64,000 nucleotides of DNA from Streptomyces antibioticus (lineage in GTDB: Bacteria; Actinomycetota; Actinomycetes; Streptomycetales; Streptomycetaceae): positions 496,001 to 560,000 of the forward strand of contig NZ_KQ948429.1 in assembly GCF_001514065.1 (NCBI RefSeq). The letters are read 5' to 3'. Under the pieces are notes generated by a model. That model searched no databases, was not told the origin of the DNA, and saw only the letters and a program-made list of their open reading frames with translations. A program made the position numbers and the translations under genes. This document shows, in pieces, positions 8,338 through 18,447 of this stretch (positions are counted from its first letter, which is position 1; each line of letters opens with the position of its first letter).

Positions 8338-8504
8338 GCCCTGAAGGAGCCGCGTTCGGAACCCGGCGTCACCCCTGAGGCGTGCCGGTGCCCGAAGTCC
8401 CGGTGAATCGTTGGTCGAATGGGTTGGCCAGAGCTTGCCCACTGCCTACCATCGATCACCGCAAGACTTTGTGCACCGTCGCACAAGCTCCCCGGGAGGC
8501 TTCC

Positions 8505-9149
8505 TTGCACCGCCGTCGTCGCACCGCGCTCCTCCTCTCCGCCGCGATCGCCGCGGCGCCCCTTCTCACCGCCTGCGCGAGCGACGCGCACCCCGGCGCG
8601 GCAGCCGTCGTCGGCGATCAGCGGATCACCGTCGCGCAACTGGAGACGAGGGTGAACGAGATCCGCGACGCCCAGCGCGCCACGGTGACCGACGACGCGC
8701 AGTACGCGCAGGCCATCGCCAAGACCGGCACCCTCACCCGCGACACCCTGCACAGCATGGTCCTCGACCGCGTCCTGCACCGGGCCGCCGAGGACGCGGG
8801 CATCACCGTCACCCGCAAGGAGATCCAGACCATGCGGGCCGGCCTGGAACAGCAGGCCGGCGGAGCCAAGGGCCTGGAGACGGCCTGGCTCCAGCAGTAC
8901 GGCATCGCCCCCGAGCGCCTCGACGACAACCTCCGCCTCCAGCTGGAGGCCCAGAAGCTCGCCGCCGCCCTCGGCACCGACACCAGCCAGCCGGCCTTCT
9001 GGGCGGCCCTGTCCAAGGCCTCCAAGGAACTCGACGTCGACCTCAACCCCCGCTACGGCACCTGGGACGTCGAGAAGAGCAGCCGCGTCGACGCCAAGAC
9101 CCCGTGGGTACGCGAGGTCACGGCATCGGGAACCCGGCAGACCGCCTGA
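8505..9149 (+). CDS. SurA N-terminal-domain lipoprotein
   Basis: 214 residues from a TTG start at 8505 with GGGAGG 5 bases upstream; no ATG or GTG fits the signal peptide. The signal peptide LHRRRRTALLLSAAIAAAPL ends at lipobox LTAC. The mature part has the SurA/PrsA chaperone N-domain layout: VVGDQRITVAQLETRVNEIR, a helix LHSMVLDRVLHRAAEDAGI, then VTRKEIQTMRAGLEQQ. It lacks the parvulin PPIase domain, so it is probably a chaperone-like secretion-folding factor. It lies 96 bases upstream of mazG in the same direction. Confidence 0.85.
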   Translation: MHRRRRTALLLSAAIAAAPLLTACASDAHPGAAAVVGDQRITVAQLETRVNEIRDAQRATVTDDAQYAQAIAKTGTLTRDTLHSMVLDRVLHRAAEDAGITVTRKEIQTMRAGLEQQAGGAKGLETAWLQQYGIAPERLDDNLRLQLEAQKLAAALGTDTSQPAFWAALSKASKELDVDLNPRYGTWDVEKSSRVDAKTPWVREVTASGTRQTA

Positions 9150-9233
9150 CACGGGACACACAGCGCGGCGGAACGGTACGGCAGCGCGCCGATCACCCTG
9201 TGGATAACTCGCGGGGTCGTCGGCGCCGTGCGT

Positions 9234-9245
9234 TAGCTTCGAACC
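9234..9245 (+). promoter_or_regulatory. -10 element of a probable leaderless mazG transcript
   Basis: TAGCTT at 9234-9239 lies 6 bases before the GTG start of mazG and no Shine-Dalgarno sequence is present. In Streptomyces this spacing is typical of transcripts that begin at the start codon. A -35 hexamer is not convincing. Confidence 0.45.
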
Positions 9246-10247
9246 GTGAACACCACCAGCCCCGAAGCCACGCCGGACACCCCCGCCGCCCCCGGCCGCA
9301 TCGTCCTGCTGACCACCAGCCACCGCGTCGCCCCCGGCCTGCTGTCCTGGCCCGCCTGGCAGGCACTGCACGCCGCCGACCGTGTGCTGTGCGCCGACGG
9401 CGCCCACCCGCAGCTGCCGTATCTGCGCGAGGCCGGGATACGGGTGGACGAGGCGTCGCCGACGGCGGAGGACCTGGTCGCCGCCTGCGCGGGCGGTCAC
9501 ACCGTGGTCGTCGTGGCGACCGGCGAGGGTGAGCCCGCCCTCACCGACGGCCTCGCCCGCCTCGCCGGCTCGGGCCGCGTGTCCATGCCCGAGCTGGAAC
9601 TCCTCCCCGCCTCCTACGACCTCCCGGGCGCCCGCCTCCTCGACCTCGTCCAGGTCATGGACCGCATCCGCGCCGAGTGCCCCTGGTCCTCGCAGCAGAC
9701 CCACAAGGGCCTGGCCAAGTACGGCATCGAGGAGGCGTACGAACTCGTCGAGGCCATCGAGGAGGGCAACCGCGACGAACTCCGCGAGGAACTCGGCGAC
9801 GTCCTCCTCCAGGTCGTCTTCCACGCCCGCATCGCCGAGGAGGACCCCGACGCCCCCTTCTCCATCGACGACGTGGCAGGCGGCATCGTCACCAAACTCA
9901 TCCACCGCCACCCCCACGTCTTCGGCGACGAGACGGCCACGACCCCCGAGGAGGTCAAGGCCCACTGGCTGCGCACCAAGGCGATAGAAAAGCAGCGCGA
10001 GTCGATCACGGACGGCATCCCCCTCGGCCAGCCGGGCTTGGCCCTCGCCTCGAAACTGGCGTCGAGGGTGCGGACGGCGGGGTTGGAGGTGCCGCTGCCG
10101 GTGGGGGAGGGCCTTGGGTACGAACTGCTGGCACTGGCTGTTCGCGCTGAGGCCGCAGGGGTGGATCCGGAGGCGGCCTTGCGGAGCGCCGCGCGGGCTT
10201 ATCGGGACGCCATCAGAGAGACGGAAGTCAGAGAGACGGAAGGCTGA
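9246..10247 (+). CDS. mazG: MazG nucleoside triphosphate pyrophosphohydrolase
   Basis: 333 residues. The C-terminal ~200 residues form the MazG fold: LLDLVQVMDRIRAECPWSSQ (the CPW signature), the metal-binding EEAYELVEAI followed by ELREELGDVLLQVVFHARIA (the ExxE-12-28-ExxD motif), then HRHPHVFGD. The N-terminal ~115 residues (IVLLTTSHRVAPGLLSWPAW, VVVVATGEGEPALTDGLARL) resemble the tetrapyrrole-methylase-like domain fused to MazG in other bacteria, here reduced. The enzyme hydrolyses (d)NTPs to NMP and PPi as house-cleaning. Start GTG at 9246 is probably leaderless. Confidence 0.92.
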   Translation: MNTTSPEATPDTPAAPGRIVLLTTSHRVAPGLLSWPAWQALHAADRVLCADGAHPQLPYLREAGIRVDEASPTAEDLVAACAGGHTVVVVATGEGEPALTDGLARLAGSGRVSMPELELLPASYDLPGARLLDLVQVMDRIRAECPWSSQQTHKGLAKYGIEEAYELVEAIEEGNRDELREELGDVLLQVVFHARIAEEDPDAPFSIDDVAGGIVTKLIHRHPHVFGDETATTPEEVKAHWLRTKAIEKQRESITDGIPLGQPGLALASKLASRVRTAGLEVPLPVGEGLGYELLALAVRAEAAGVDPEAALRSAARAYRDAIRETEVRETEG

Positions 10248-10253
10248 TGCCCG

Positions 10254-11492
10254 TCAGACTGCGGTAAACCGCACCGGAAGGTCCCGGAGGCCTCGCATGA
10301 TCAGGCCACCGCGCCAGCGTAGATCCGTGGGGTCGGCGGCCAGTTCGAGGTCCGGCAGACGGCGGAGCAAGGTCGCGAGGGCGGTACGGCCCTCAAGGCG
10401 GGCCAGGGGCGCACCGAGGCAGTAGTGAATACCGTGGCCGTACCCGAGGTGTTGGTTGTCACCGCGAGACAGGTCGAGTACGTCCGGATCGGCGAACCGT
10501 TCCGGATCACGGTCTGCGGCGGCGAGCACGACCAGCACCGGGTCGCCGACGGCGATGGATTGTCCGCCGATGGTCAGCGGCTCGGTGGCGTAGCGCCAAG
10601 TGGCCAGCTCCACCGGGCCGTCGTAACGGAGCAGTTCCTCGACTGCCGTGTCGAGCAGCCCGGTCTCGTCGTGGTCGAGGGACTGCTGGAGCCGGGCGCG
10701 CTGGGCGGGATGGCGCAGGAGCGCGTACGTGCCGTTGCCGATCAGGTTGATGGTGGTCTCGAACCCTGCGAACAGGAGCACGAAACACATCGCGGCGGCT
10801 TCGTTCTCGGTGAGGTGCTCGCCATGGTCGGAGGCGCGGATGAGATCCGAGATCAGGTCGTCGCCGAGATCGCTCCGCTTGCGGTGGATGAGGTCGGCGA
10901 GATAGTTGCGAATCTTCTTGACGGAGCGGGCGACGCCCCCGCGTGGGCCCCCTCCGTGGCGGATCATCATGCCTGCCCAGTCGCGGAAGTCGTCCTGGTC
11001 CTCGCGAGGGACGCCGAGCAGATCGCAGATCGCGTAGATGGGGAGAGGGAAGGCGAAGTCGTGGATGAGGTCGGCCTGCCCGCGAGATGCGAACCGGTCG
11101 ATGAGATCGTCCGTCAACTCCTGTACCCGGGGCTCGAACTGAGCCACGCGACGCGGGGTGAATGCCTTCGAGACGAGGCGGCGCAACCGGGTGTGGTCCG
11201 GAGGATCGATGTTGAGCAGGTGCGTCATGAGGTTGGCACTGCGCTCACCGGGGATCCCGGTCCGGCTCTTGCCCTGGGCGTCCTCGGAGTGGTGTTCAGG
11301 GTTCTTCGAGAGGCGCTGGTCCGCGAGTGCTTGGCGCGCATCGGCATAGCGGGTCACCAGCCACGCCTCGACGCCACTGGGGAGCTTTGTCCAGTGAACG
11401 GGGGCGTGCTCACGCAGCCAGGCGTAGGCCGGGTAGGGGTCGGAAGCGAACTCCCAGGTGAAGAGTTCGGGGCCGGTGTTCGAGACGTTCAC
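10254..11492 (-). CDS. Cytochrome P450
   Basis: 412 residues from the GTG at 11492, which puts the conserved GPELFTWEFASDPYPAYAWL at the N-terminus; the frame stays open to 11645 but that extension is not P450-like. Landmarks: I-helix AGFETT, ExxR in EELLRYDGP, and the haem loop LGYGHGIHYCLGAPLARLEG with Cys358 (Leu in place of the usual first Phe). It belongs to the actinobacterial class I P450s (CYP107/105-like), which need a separate ferredoxin and reductase; neither is adjacent. The substrate is unknown. It converges on mazG with only 6 bases between stops, and its 5' end faces a serine recombinase. Confidence 0.93.
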   Translation of the reverse strand: MNVSNTGPELFTWEFASDPYPAYAWLREHAPVHWTKLPSGVEAWLVTRYADARQALADQRLSKNPEHHSEDAQGKSRTGIPGERSANLMTHLLNIDPPDHTRLRRLVSKAFTPRRVAQFEPRVQELTDDLIDRFASRGQADLIHDFAFPLPIYAICDLLGVPREDQDDFRDWAGMMIRHGGGPRGGVARSVKKIRNYLADLIHRKRSDLGDDLISDLIRASDHGEHLTENEAAAMCFVLLFAGFETTINLIGNGTYALLRHPAQRARLQQSLDHDETGLLDTAVEELLRYDGPVELATWRYATEPLTIGGQSIAVGDPVLVVLAAADRDPERFADPDVLDLSRGDNQHLGYGHGIHYCLGAPLARLEGRTALATLLRRLPDLELAADPTDLRWRGGLIMRGLRDLPVRFTAV

Positions 11493-11539
11493 GAGCTGAC
11501 CGTATCCGCAGCCGGGCGGCAGGATGCGCGGTCGGCGGT

Positions 11540-11615
11540 AGGAGCGAGGCGAACATGCGTATGTTTCGTTAAATAGGCGATTAGCCGGATTTGCAGGTTT
11601 TACAGGCCCTGCATC
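11540..11615. other. AT-rich divergent junction between P450 and recombinase
   Basis: About 75 bases clearly richer in A/T than their surroundings (for example GTTTCGTTAAATAGGCGATT and GGATTTGCAGGTTTTACAGG). It separates the P450 5' end from the recombinase start. It probably contains the recombinase promoter and may include one attachment-site end, but no core could be defined. Confidence 0.4.
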
Positions 11616-12869
11616 ATGACAAACGCTAACTTCCAGCACATGCAAGAGAACCCAGAGCCGCTAGAGCTCCGGCGCCATGCCGGCCATGAAGGGGCTGACG
11701 TGTTCAACGCTGTTGCCACGTCCGTGTCCGGGCGCGAGAACGGTCCGGAGCCGGTGCGTTTCGTTCGAGCGGCTCTGATGTTGCGGGTTTCGACCCGTGA
11801 GCAGGCACGGGGATATGGACTGGATGCCCAGGAGCGCGCGGGCCGGGCATTCGTCGCGGGCAGGTCCGGATGGAGCCTCGCTCCCGAGCTGATCTTCAGG
11901 GACGAAGGAGTGTCGGGGGCGACTGTCGATCGCCCTGGCATGCTGCGGCTCGAAGAAGCCGCTCGCCAAGGCCTCATGGATGTCATCGTGGTCGACCGCT
12001 TCGATCGCATCGGCCGTACCGGCCGGGCATTCTGGGCCTGGATCTGGGCCATGGAGGACCTCGGCGTCAGCTTCGCCTCGGTCACCCAGGACATCGACAC
12101 CACCACGGAGCTCGGCAAACAGCAGTTGCCGCGCCATGCCCGCAGTGCCGAGGCCGAGTGGAACCTCATCCGCGAGCGGACGCAGGGCGGCCGTCAGTGC
12201 AAGGCTCTCGAAGGCGGCTGGGCCGGCGGTGCACCACCGTGGGGATACGCCATCGGGCAGGTGGGCAAGCGCGGTTCCACGCTGATCGTGAACGACTGCG
12301 AGGCGGACGTCGTCCGCGAGGCGGTGACTTTGATCGTGGAAGGAAAGAAGAACGTCTCTCAAGCCGCTCTTGAGCTCAATGCACTCGGGAACTTCACTCG
12401 GAGCGGTCGGCCCTGGACGGCTTCCAACCTTCATCGCCGTCTCAGGAGCTCTGCCCTTCTCAAGGGTGAGGTCGTCTTCCGCAATCCTTCCGGCAGCGGG
12501 AAGAAGGGCACGAGACTCGACAAGGAGGGCGTGCCTCTGCACGGAGAGAGTGTGACCATTTCGGTCCCTCGCATCCTCTCCGAGGAGAGAGCGGAAGCCC
12601 TCGTCGCGGCGCTGCGGAAGACGGAACATGCCTCCCATGCGGCTTCTGTGGACTACCCGTTGTCCGGACGGATCGTCGGCGACTGTGGGCACCGGTACGT
12701 CGGGGCCTACCGCAAGTCCGACAACACCCGCTACTACCGATGCGGTGGCGGCAACAACGGCAAGGGAAGAACGGCGAATTGTTCCGACCCTTATCTGACC
12801 GCCGACGCGGTCGAAGCAGTCGTGTGGAGCGAGGTCGTGGCGCTCCTGAGGGATCAGCACGGGCAGTGA
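11616..12869 (+). CDS. Large serine recombinase, N-terminal portion of a split gene
   Basis: 417 residues. The resolvase catalytic domain starts late: ALMLRVSTREQARGYGLDAQ holds nucleophile Ser59, then VIVVDRFDRIGRTGRAFWAW with the conserved Arg residues. The recombinase DNA-binding domain spans about 190-330 (GGWAGGAPPWGYAI, SQAALELNALGNFTRSGRPW). The zinc-ribbon that follows is degenerate: VGDCGHRY has lost the first Cys of CGxCG, with RCGGG and NCSD further on. The frame stops at 12869, earlier than usual for large serine integrases (450-600 residues). The usual C-terminal coiled-coil continues in the next, overlapping ORF. It is likely the integrase of a small mobile element. Confidence 0.85.
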   Translation: MTNANFQHMQENPEPLELRRHAGHEGADVFNAVATSVSGRENGPEPVRFVRAALMLRVSTREQARGYGLDAQERAGRAFVAGRSGWSLAPELIFRDEGVSGATVDRPGMLRLEEAARQGLMDVIVVDRFDRIGRTGRAFWAWIWAMEDLGVSFASVTQDIDTTTELGKQQLPRHARSAEAEWNLIRERTQGGRQCKALEGGWAGGAPPWGYAIGQVGKRGSTLIVNDCEADVVREAVTLIVEGKKNVSQAALELNALGNFTRSGRPWTASNLHRRLRSSALLKGEVVFRNPSGSGKKGTRLDKEGVPLHGESVTISVPRILSEERAEALVAALRKTEHASHAASVDYPLSGRIVGDCGHRYVGAYRKSDNTRYYRCGGGNNGKGRTANCSDPYLTADAVEAVVWSEVVALLRDQHGQ

Positions 12870-13537
12870 CCGAGCTGGCCGCAGTTCCCGGTCTCGACCA
12901 AGCCGTAAAGGACGCCGTCGTGCACCAACTCGCAGAAGACGCGGGGAGCGCGAGCTATCTCCTGGCCTGGGCAAGAGAGGTGCTCGCGGAACAGGAAGAG
13001 ATGGAACTGGATCTGAGCCTGGTGGCGAACAGGGAGCTGCGGGACGTGACTCTCGGAGAGTTCGGAGAAGTGGTCGGCCTTCTGGACGTCATGGTGAAGC
13101 CCCTTGGACAGGTGCGGAAGCGGTCCGGAGTCAAGTGCAGGGTGACGGAATGGCATGAGAGGACCGGGACGCCCGTCCCTGCCGAAGTACCGGAACAGTC
13201 CTGGAACGCCGTCGAGGAGTTGATGGCGGACTGCTTCCGGCGTCGCCAGTTCGCGCGCGGCGAGGCGGATGTCCGGACGCAGGTGAACGGGGTTCTGTAT
13301 CGACTCCGCACCGGCTGTCTGTGGGACGAACTCCCCGCTCGCTACGGCCCGTGGGCCCTTGCCAAAGACCGGCAGAACACCTGGTTCAAGAAGGGGTTCT
13401 GGCCCGTCCTGGTGAATCACCTGAACTCCTGGGGCGTCAGCTCACCGGTCCGGCGTGAGCGACTCGTCCCACCCCTCCACGTCACTGCGGGAGTTGGGCT
13501 GGAATCAGCCGAACGTGACTCCCCCTCACCTCTGTGA
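12866..13537 (+). CDS. Recombinase C-terminal part fused to an IS5-transposase-like (DUF4096) domain
   Basis: 223 residues; GTG at 12866 overlaps the recombinase TGA by four bases. Residues 1-110 are helical and end LLDVMVKPLGQVRKRSGVKC followed by RVTEWHERTG, which looks like the C-terminal end of a large serine recombinase. Residues about 112-200 match the N-terminal domain of IS5-family transposases: an initial W, then NGVLYRLRTGCLWDELPARYGPW and a final WFKKGFWPVLVNHL. No DDE catalytic residues follow, so it is a DNA-binding module, not a transposase. It may be the second subunit of a split recombinase or a directionality/accessory factor (inference). Confidence 0.7.
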   Translation: MTELAAVPGLDQAVKDAVVHQLAEDAGSASYLLAWAREVLAEQEEMELDLSLVANRELRDVTLGEFGEVVGLLDVMVKPLGQVRKRSGVKCRVTEWHERTGTPVPAEVPEQSWNAVEELMADCFRRRQFARGEADVRTQVNGVLYRLRTGCLWDELPARYGPWALAKDRQNTWFKKGFWPVLVNHLNSWGVSSPVRRERLVPPLHVTAGVGLESAERDSPSPL

Positions 13538-13564
13538 TCTTCACGTGATCTGCGCGGCATTAAC

Positions 13565-13594
13565 TTGTGACAAGTGATCGTCTGTCGATACGTT
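13565..13594 (+). promoter_or_regulatory. Candidate promoter of rpfC
   Basis: TTGTGA at 13565-13570 and TACGTT at 13589-13594 with an 18-base spacer, about 70 bases before the rpfC ATG. Good fit to a SigA-type (HrdB) consensus. Confidence 0.4.
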
Positions 13595-13663
13595 CACCAA
13601 CCAGCGTGGCGCCCAGCCTCACCCGCCACGCAGGTCACCGCTGTCTCGCGAAAGGTTCCCCGC

Positions 13664-14668
13664 ATGCTCACCGGGAACGGTCGTCACCGTCGCCCCCGCC
13701 AGGCCCCGGCACTTCTCGTCGCGGCGGGAGTGACCGGCTCCGCCATCGCGATCCCCCTGCTCGCCGCCACCGGCGCGAGCGCGGCCGACGGCAGCACCTG
13801 GGACAAGGTCGCCAAGTGCGAGACCGACGGTTCCTGGAGCCAGAACAACGGTGACGGTTCCTACGGCGGGCTCAGCCTCTCGCAGGACGACTGGGAGAAG
13901 TACGGCGGCCTCGACTACGCCCCGAGCGCCGACCTGGCCAGCCGCAACCAGCAGATATCCGTCGCCGAGAAGGTCCTCGACGACCAGGGTGTCGGCGCCT
14001 GGGGTGCCTGCGGGCTGCTCAACGGGCTCAGCAAGGACTCGGGCTCGGCGTACGTCGACACGGGGGTCGGGACCGGTTCGTCCTCGGCGTCCGGTTCCGG
14101 CGCGGAGTCCGATACGTCCGGATCGGGTTCGGAATCGTCCGGGTTGCCCAACTCCTCGGAGTCCGGCTCGTCGGACGGCGCCTCCGGTGACACCTCCGTC
14201 GGCACCTCGCCCTCACCCTCCGCCTCCACCGGTGTGGATAAGTCCGCCAAGTCGGACACGTCCGACTCCGGCTCGGCTGCCTCACAGTCGCCCGACAGCT
14301 CGCCCACAGTCCCGGCGAATGAGGCTGAATCGGACAACTCCTGGCAAGTGGGCGGCTCTTCGAACCTCGTCGACATCGGCGCCCTCGGCGGCGACAACGA
14401 GGCCGACGCCAAGGTCGATGCCAAGGCCGACGCCAGGAGCGGCGCCGAGAGCGACGCCAAGGGCGAGACCGGCACCGGCCGGCACCGGGGCGCGAGCGCC
14501 GACGAGAAGGCGTACACCGTCCGCGAGGGCGACACGCTCGCCTCCATCGCCGACTCCCTTGGCCTCGACGGCGGATGGCGTCACCTCTACACCGTGAACG
14601 AGAAGGTCATCGGCCCCGACCCGAGCGCCATCATGCCCGGTCAGACCCTCGTAGTCGGGGCTGAATAG
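13664..14668 (+). CDS. rpfC: Resuscitation-promoting factor RpfC, Rpf + LysM
   Basis: 334 residues from ATG 13664 (GAAAGG 8 bases upstream). The signal peptide ends near ASA(40). The Rpf lysozyme-like domain follows: STWDKVAKCETDGSW with catalytic Glu53, then YGGLSLSQDDWEKYGG and SVAEKVLDDQGVGAWGACG. A ~190-residue Ser/Gly/Asp-rich spacer leads to a C-terminal LysM (YTVREGDTLASIADSLGL, ending MPGQTLVVGAE). It is a secreted peptidoglycan-cleaving enzyme involved in spore germination in Streptomyces. The long acidic Ser-rich linker contains stretches of TCC/TCG codons and A(D)AK repeats. It lies directly upstream of rpfA, as for SCO3098/SCO3097 in S. coelicolor (recalled). Confidence 0.88.
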   Translation: MLTGNGRHRRPRQAPALLVAAGVTGSAIAIPLLAATGASAADGSTWDKVAKCETDGSWSQNNGDGSYGGLSLSQDDWEKYGGLDYAPSADLASRNQQISVAEKVLDDQGVGAWGACGLLNGLSKDSGSAYVDTGVGTGSSSASGSGAESDTSGSGSESSGLPNSSESGSSDGASGDTSVGTSPSPSASTGVDKSAKSDTSDSGSAASQSPDSSPTVPANEAESDNSWQVGGSSNLVDIGALGGDNEADAKVDAKADARSGAESDAKGETGTGRHRGASADEKAYTVREGDTLASIADSLGLDGGWRHLYTVNEKVIGPDPSAIMPGQTLVVGAE

Positions 14669-14759
14669 GGCGAAAACCGGCGGGAGTTCACGTCACACTT
14701 CGCGTTGAATGTCCGGTTTGGCGAAAGTGTGGGATGAGTCTCAGAAGCCCTGATCGTCT

Positions 14760-14789
14760 TTGAAATCCCCCGGGTTCCGTGTCTACGGT
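14760..14789 (+). promoter_or_regulatory. Candidate promoter for the rpfA leader
   Basis: TTGAAA at 14760-14765 and TACGGT at 14784-14789, 18-base spacer. Transcription would start at about 14796 and produce a leader of roughly 240 bases before rpfA. Confidence 0.45.
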
Positions 14790-15729
<940 letters not shown>

Positions 15730-15787
15730 GTCCTGCCTGAACCACAGCCCCCTCACATCCGTGGTCCTCATACTGAAGGCCTCGTGA

Positions 15788-17308
<1,521 letters not shown>

Positions 17309-17350
17309 CACCGGGCTGACACCCTTAAAGCCCTCAAGGACAGCGTCGTA

Positions 17351-17395
17351 CGTACGTCCCCGTACTCGGTCCCGTACCGTGTGCGGGGACGTACG
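17351..17395. terminator. Hairpin after eno
   Basis: 11-bp inverted repeat CGTACGTCCCC (17351-17361) with GGGGACGTACG (17385-17395), 23-base loop, no T-tract. It could be a T-less Streptomyces terminator for eno or a binding site upstream of divIC. Confidence 0.45.
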
Positions 17396-17417
17396 CGCGT
17401 GTGAACGGGAGTGAGAG

Positions 17418-17894
17418 ATGGCCGTCAAGGACCGGGACCGTTTCTCCACCGCGACCCGGATCCGGCTGCTCGGCGAGCAGACCGCGGCCCGGGTCTACCG
17501 CTCCCAGACCAAGCGGCAGGCCCGCCGCTCGCGGCTCACCGGCCGCGCGGCGCTGCTTGCGCTGGTGCTGTGCTCGCTGATCGTCGCGCTCGCGTACCCG
17601 ATAAGGCAGTACGTCTCCCAGCGCGCCGAGATCGCCGATCTCCAGCGGGAGCAGGACCAGGCCAGGCAGCGCGTCGAGCAGCTGCGCGACCTCAAGGCGC
17701 GGTGGCAGGACGACGCGTACGCCGAGCAGCAGATCCGGCAGCGGCTGCACTATGTGATGCCGGGGGAGACGGGGTTCGTCGTCGTCGACCCGGGCGCGGC
17801 CCAGCAGTCGCGCGCCGACCTGGGGGCGGCGGACCGCCCCTGGTACTCGAACGTCTGGGACGGCGTCGACAAGTCCGACGCCTCCGACCAGTGA
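17418..17894 (+). CDS. divIC: FtsB/DivIC-type septum formation initiator
   Basis: 158 residues. A basic cytoplasmic N-terminus is followed by one TM helix (AALLALVLCSLIVALAYPI, residues about 43-61). An extracytoplasmic coiled coil follows (QRAEIADLQREQDQARQRVEQL), and then the family motif YAEQQIRQRLHYVMPGETGF. The family binds FtsL and FtsQ in the divisome. Start ATG 17418 has GGGAG 5-6 bases upstream. Position next to eno and upstream of a DUF501 gene and ppx is the standard actinobacterial arrangement. Confidence 0.93.
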   Translation: MAVKDRDRFSTATRIRLLGEQTAARVYRSQTKRQARRSRLTGRAALLALVLCSLIVALAYPIRQYVSQRAEIADLQREQDQARQRVEQLRDLKARWQDDAYAEQQIRQRLHYVMPGETGFVVVDPGAAQQSRADLGAADRPWYSNVWDGVDKSDASDQ

Positions 17895-17916
17895 ACTGAC
17901 CCAGAGAAAGACAGGC

Positions 17917-18447
17917 ATGCAAACGCCCCCGCCCACCACCCCGCGCACCGAGCCGACCGACGCCGACGTCGAGGCCTTCAAGCAGCAGCTCGGGCGCCCG
18001 CCGCGCGGGCTGCGCGCCATCGCGCACCGGTGCCCCTGCGGGCAGCCGGACGTGGTGGAGACGGCCCCCCGTCTTCCCGACGGCACGCCCTTCCCGACGC
18101 TGTACTACCTGACGTGCCCGAAGGCGAACTCCGCGATCGGGACGCTGGAGGCGAACGGCGTCATGAAGGAGATGACCGAGCGCCTCCAGACCGATCCGGA
18201 GCTGGCCGCCGCGTACCGGGCGGCGCACGAGGACTACATCCGGCGGCGGGACGAGATCGAGGAGCTCAAGGGCTTCCCGAGCGCGGGCGGCATGCCGGAC
18301 CGGGTGAAGTGCCTGCACGTCCTGGTCGGCCACTCCCTGGCCGCCGGGCCGGGTGTGAACCCGCTGGGCGACGAGGCGATCGCGATGCTGCCGGAGTGGT
18401 GGCGCAAGGGCGCGTGCGTGACCCTGCCGAAGGAGGACGAGCAGTGA
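17917..18447 (+). CDS. DUF501 domain protein
   Basis: 176 residues. The DUF501 core is visible: VEAFKQQLGRPPRGLRAIAH, RCPCGQPDVVETAPRLPDGT, FPTLYYLTCPKANSAIGTLE, and KCLHVLVGHSLAAGPGVNPL. Conserved Cys residues (CPCG, YLTCP, VKCLH) suggest metal binding. Biochemical function is unknown; the family is almost always encoded between divIC and ppx in Actinobacteria. It starts 22 bases after divIC and its stop overlaps the ppx GTG by four bases. Confidence 0.9.
   Translation: MQTPPPTTPRTEPTDADVEAFKQQLGRPPRGLRAIAHRCPCGQPDVVETAPRLPDGTPFPTLYYLTCPKANSAIGTLEANGVMKEMTERLQTDPELAAAYRAAHEDYIRRRDEIEELKGFPSAGGMPDRVKCLHVLVGHSLAAGPGVNPLGDEAIAMLPEWWRKGACVTLPKEDEQ

Noticed and set aside
11492-11645. N-terminal extension of the P450 to 463 residues
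   Set aside because: The extension lacks P450 features, has no ribosome site, and overlaps the A/T-rich junction and the recombinase start.
12866-13537. Active IS5-family transposase
   Set aside because: Only the N-terminal DNA-binding domain is present; no DDE catalytic region and no terminal inverted repeats were found.
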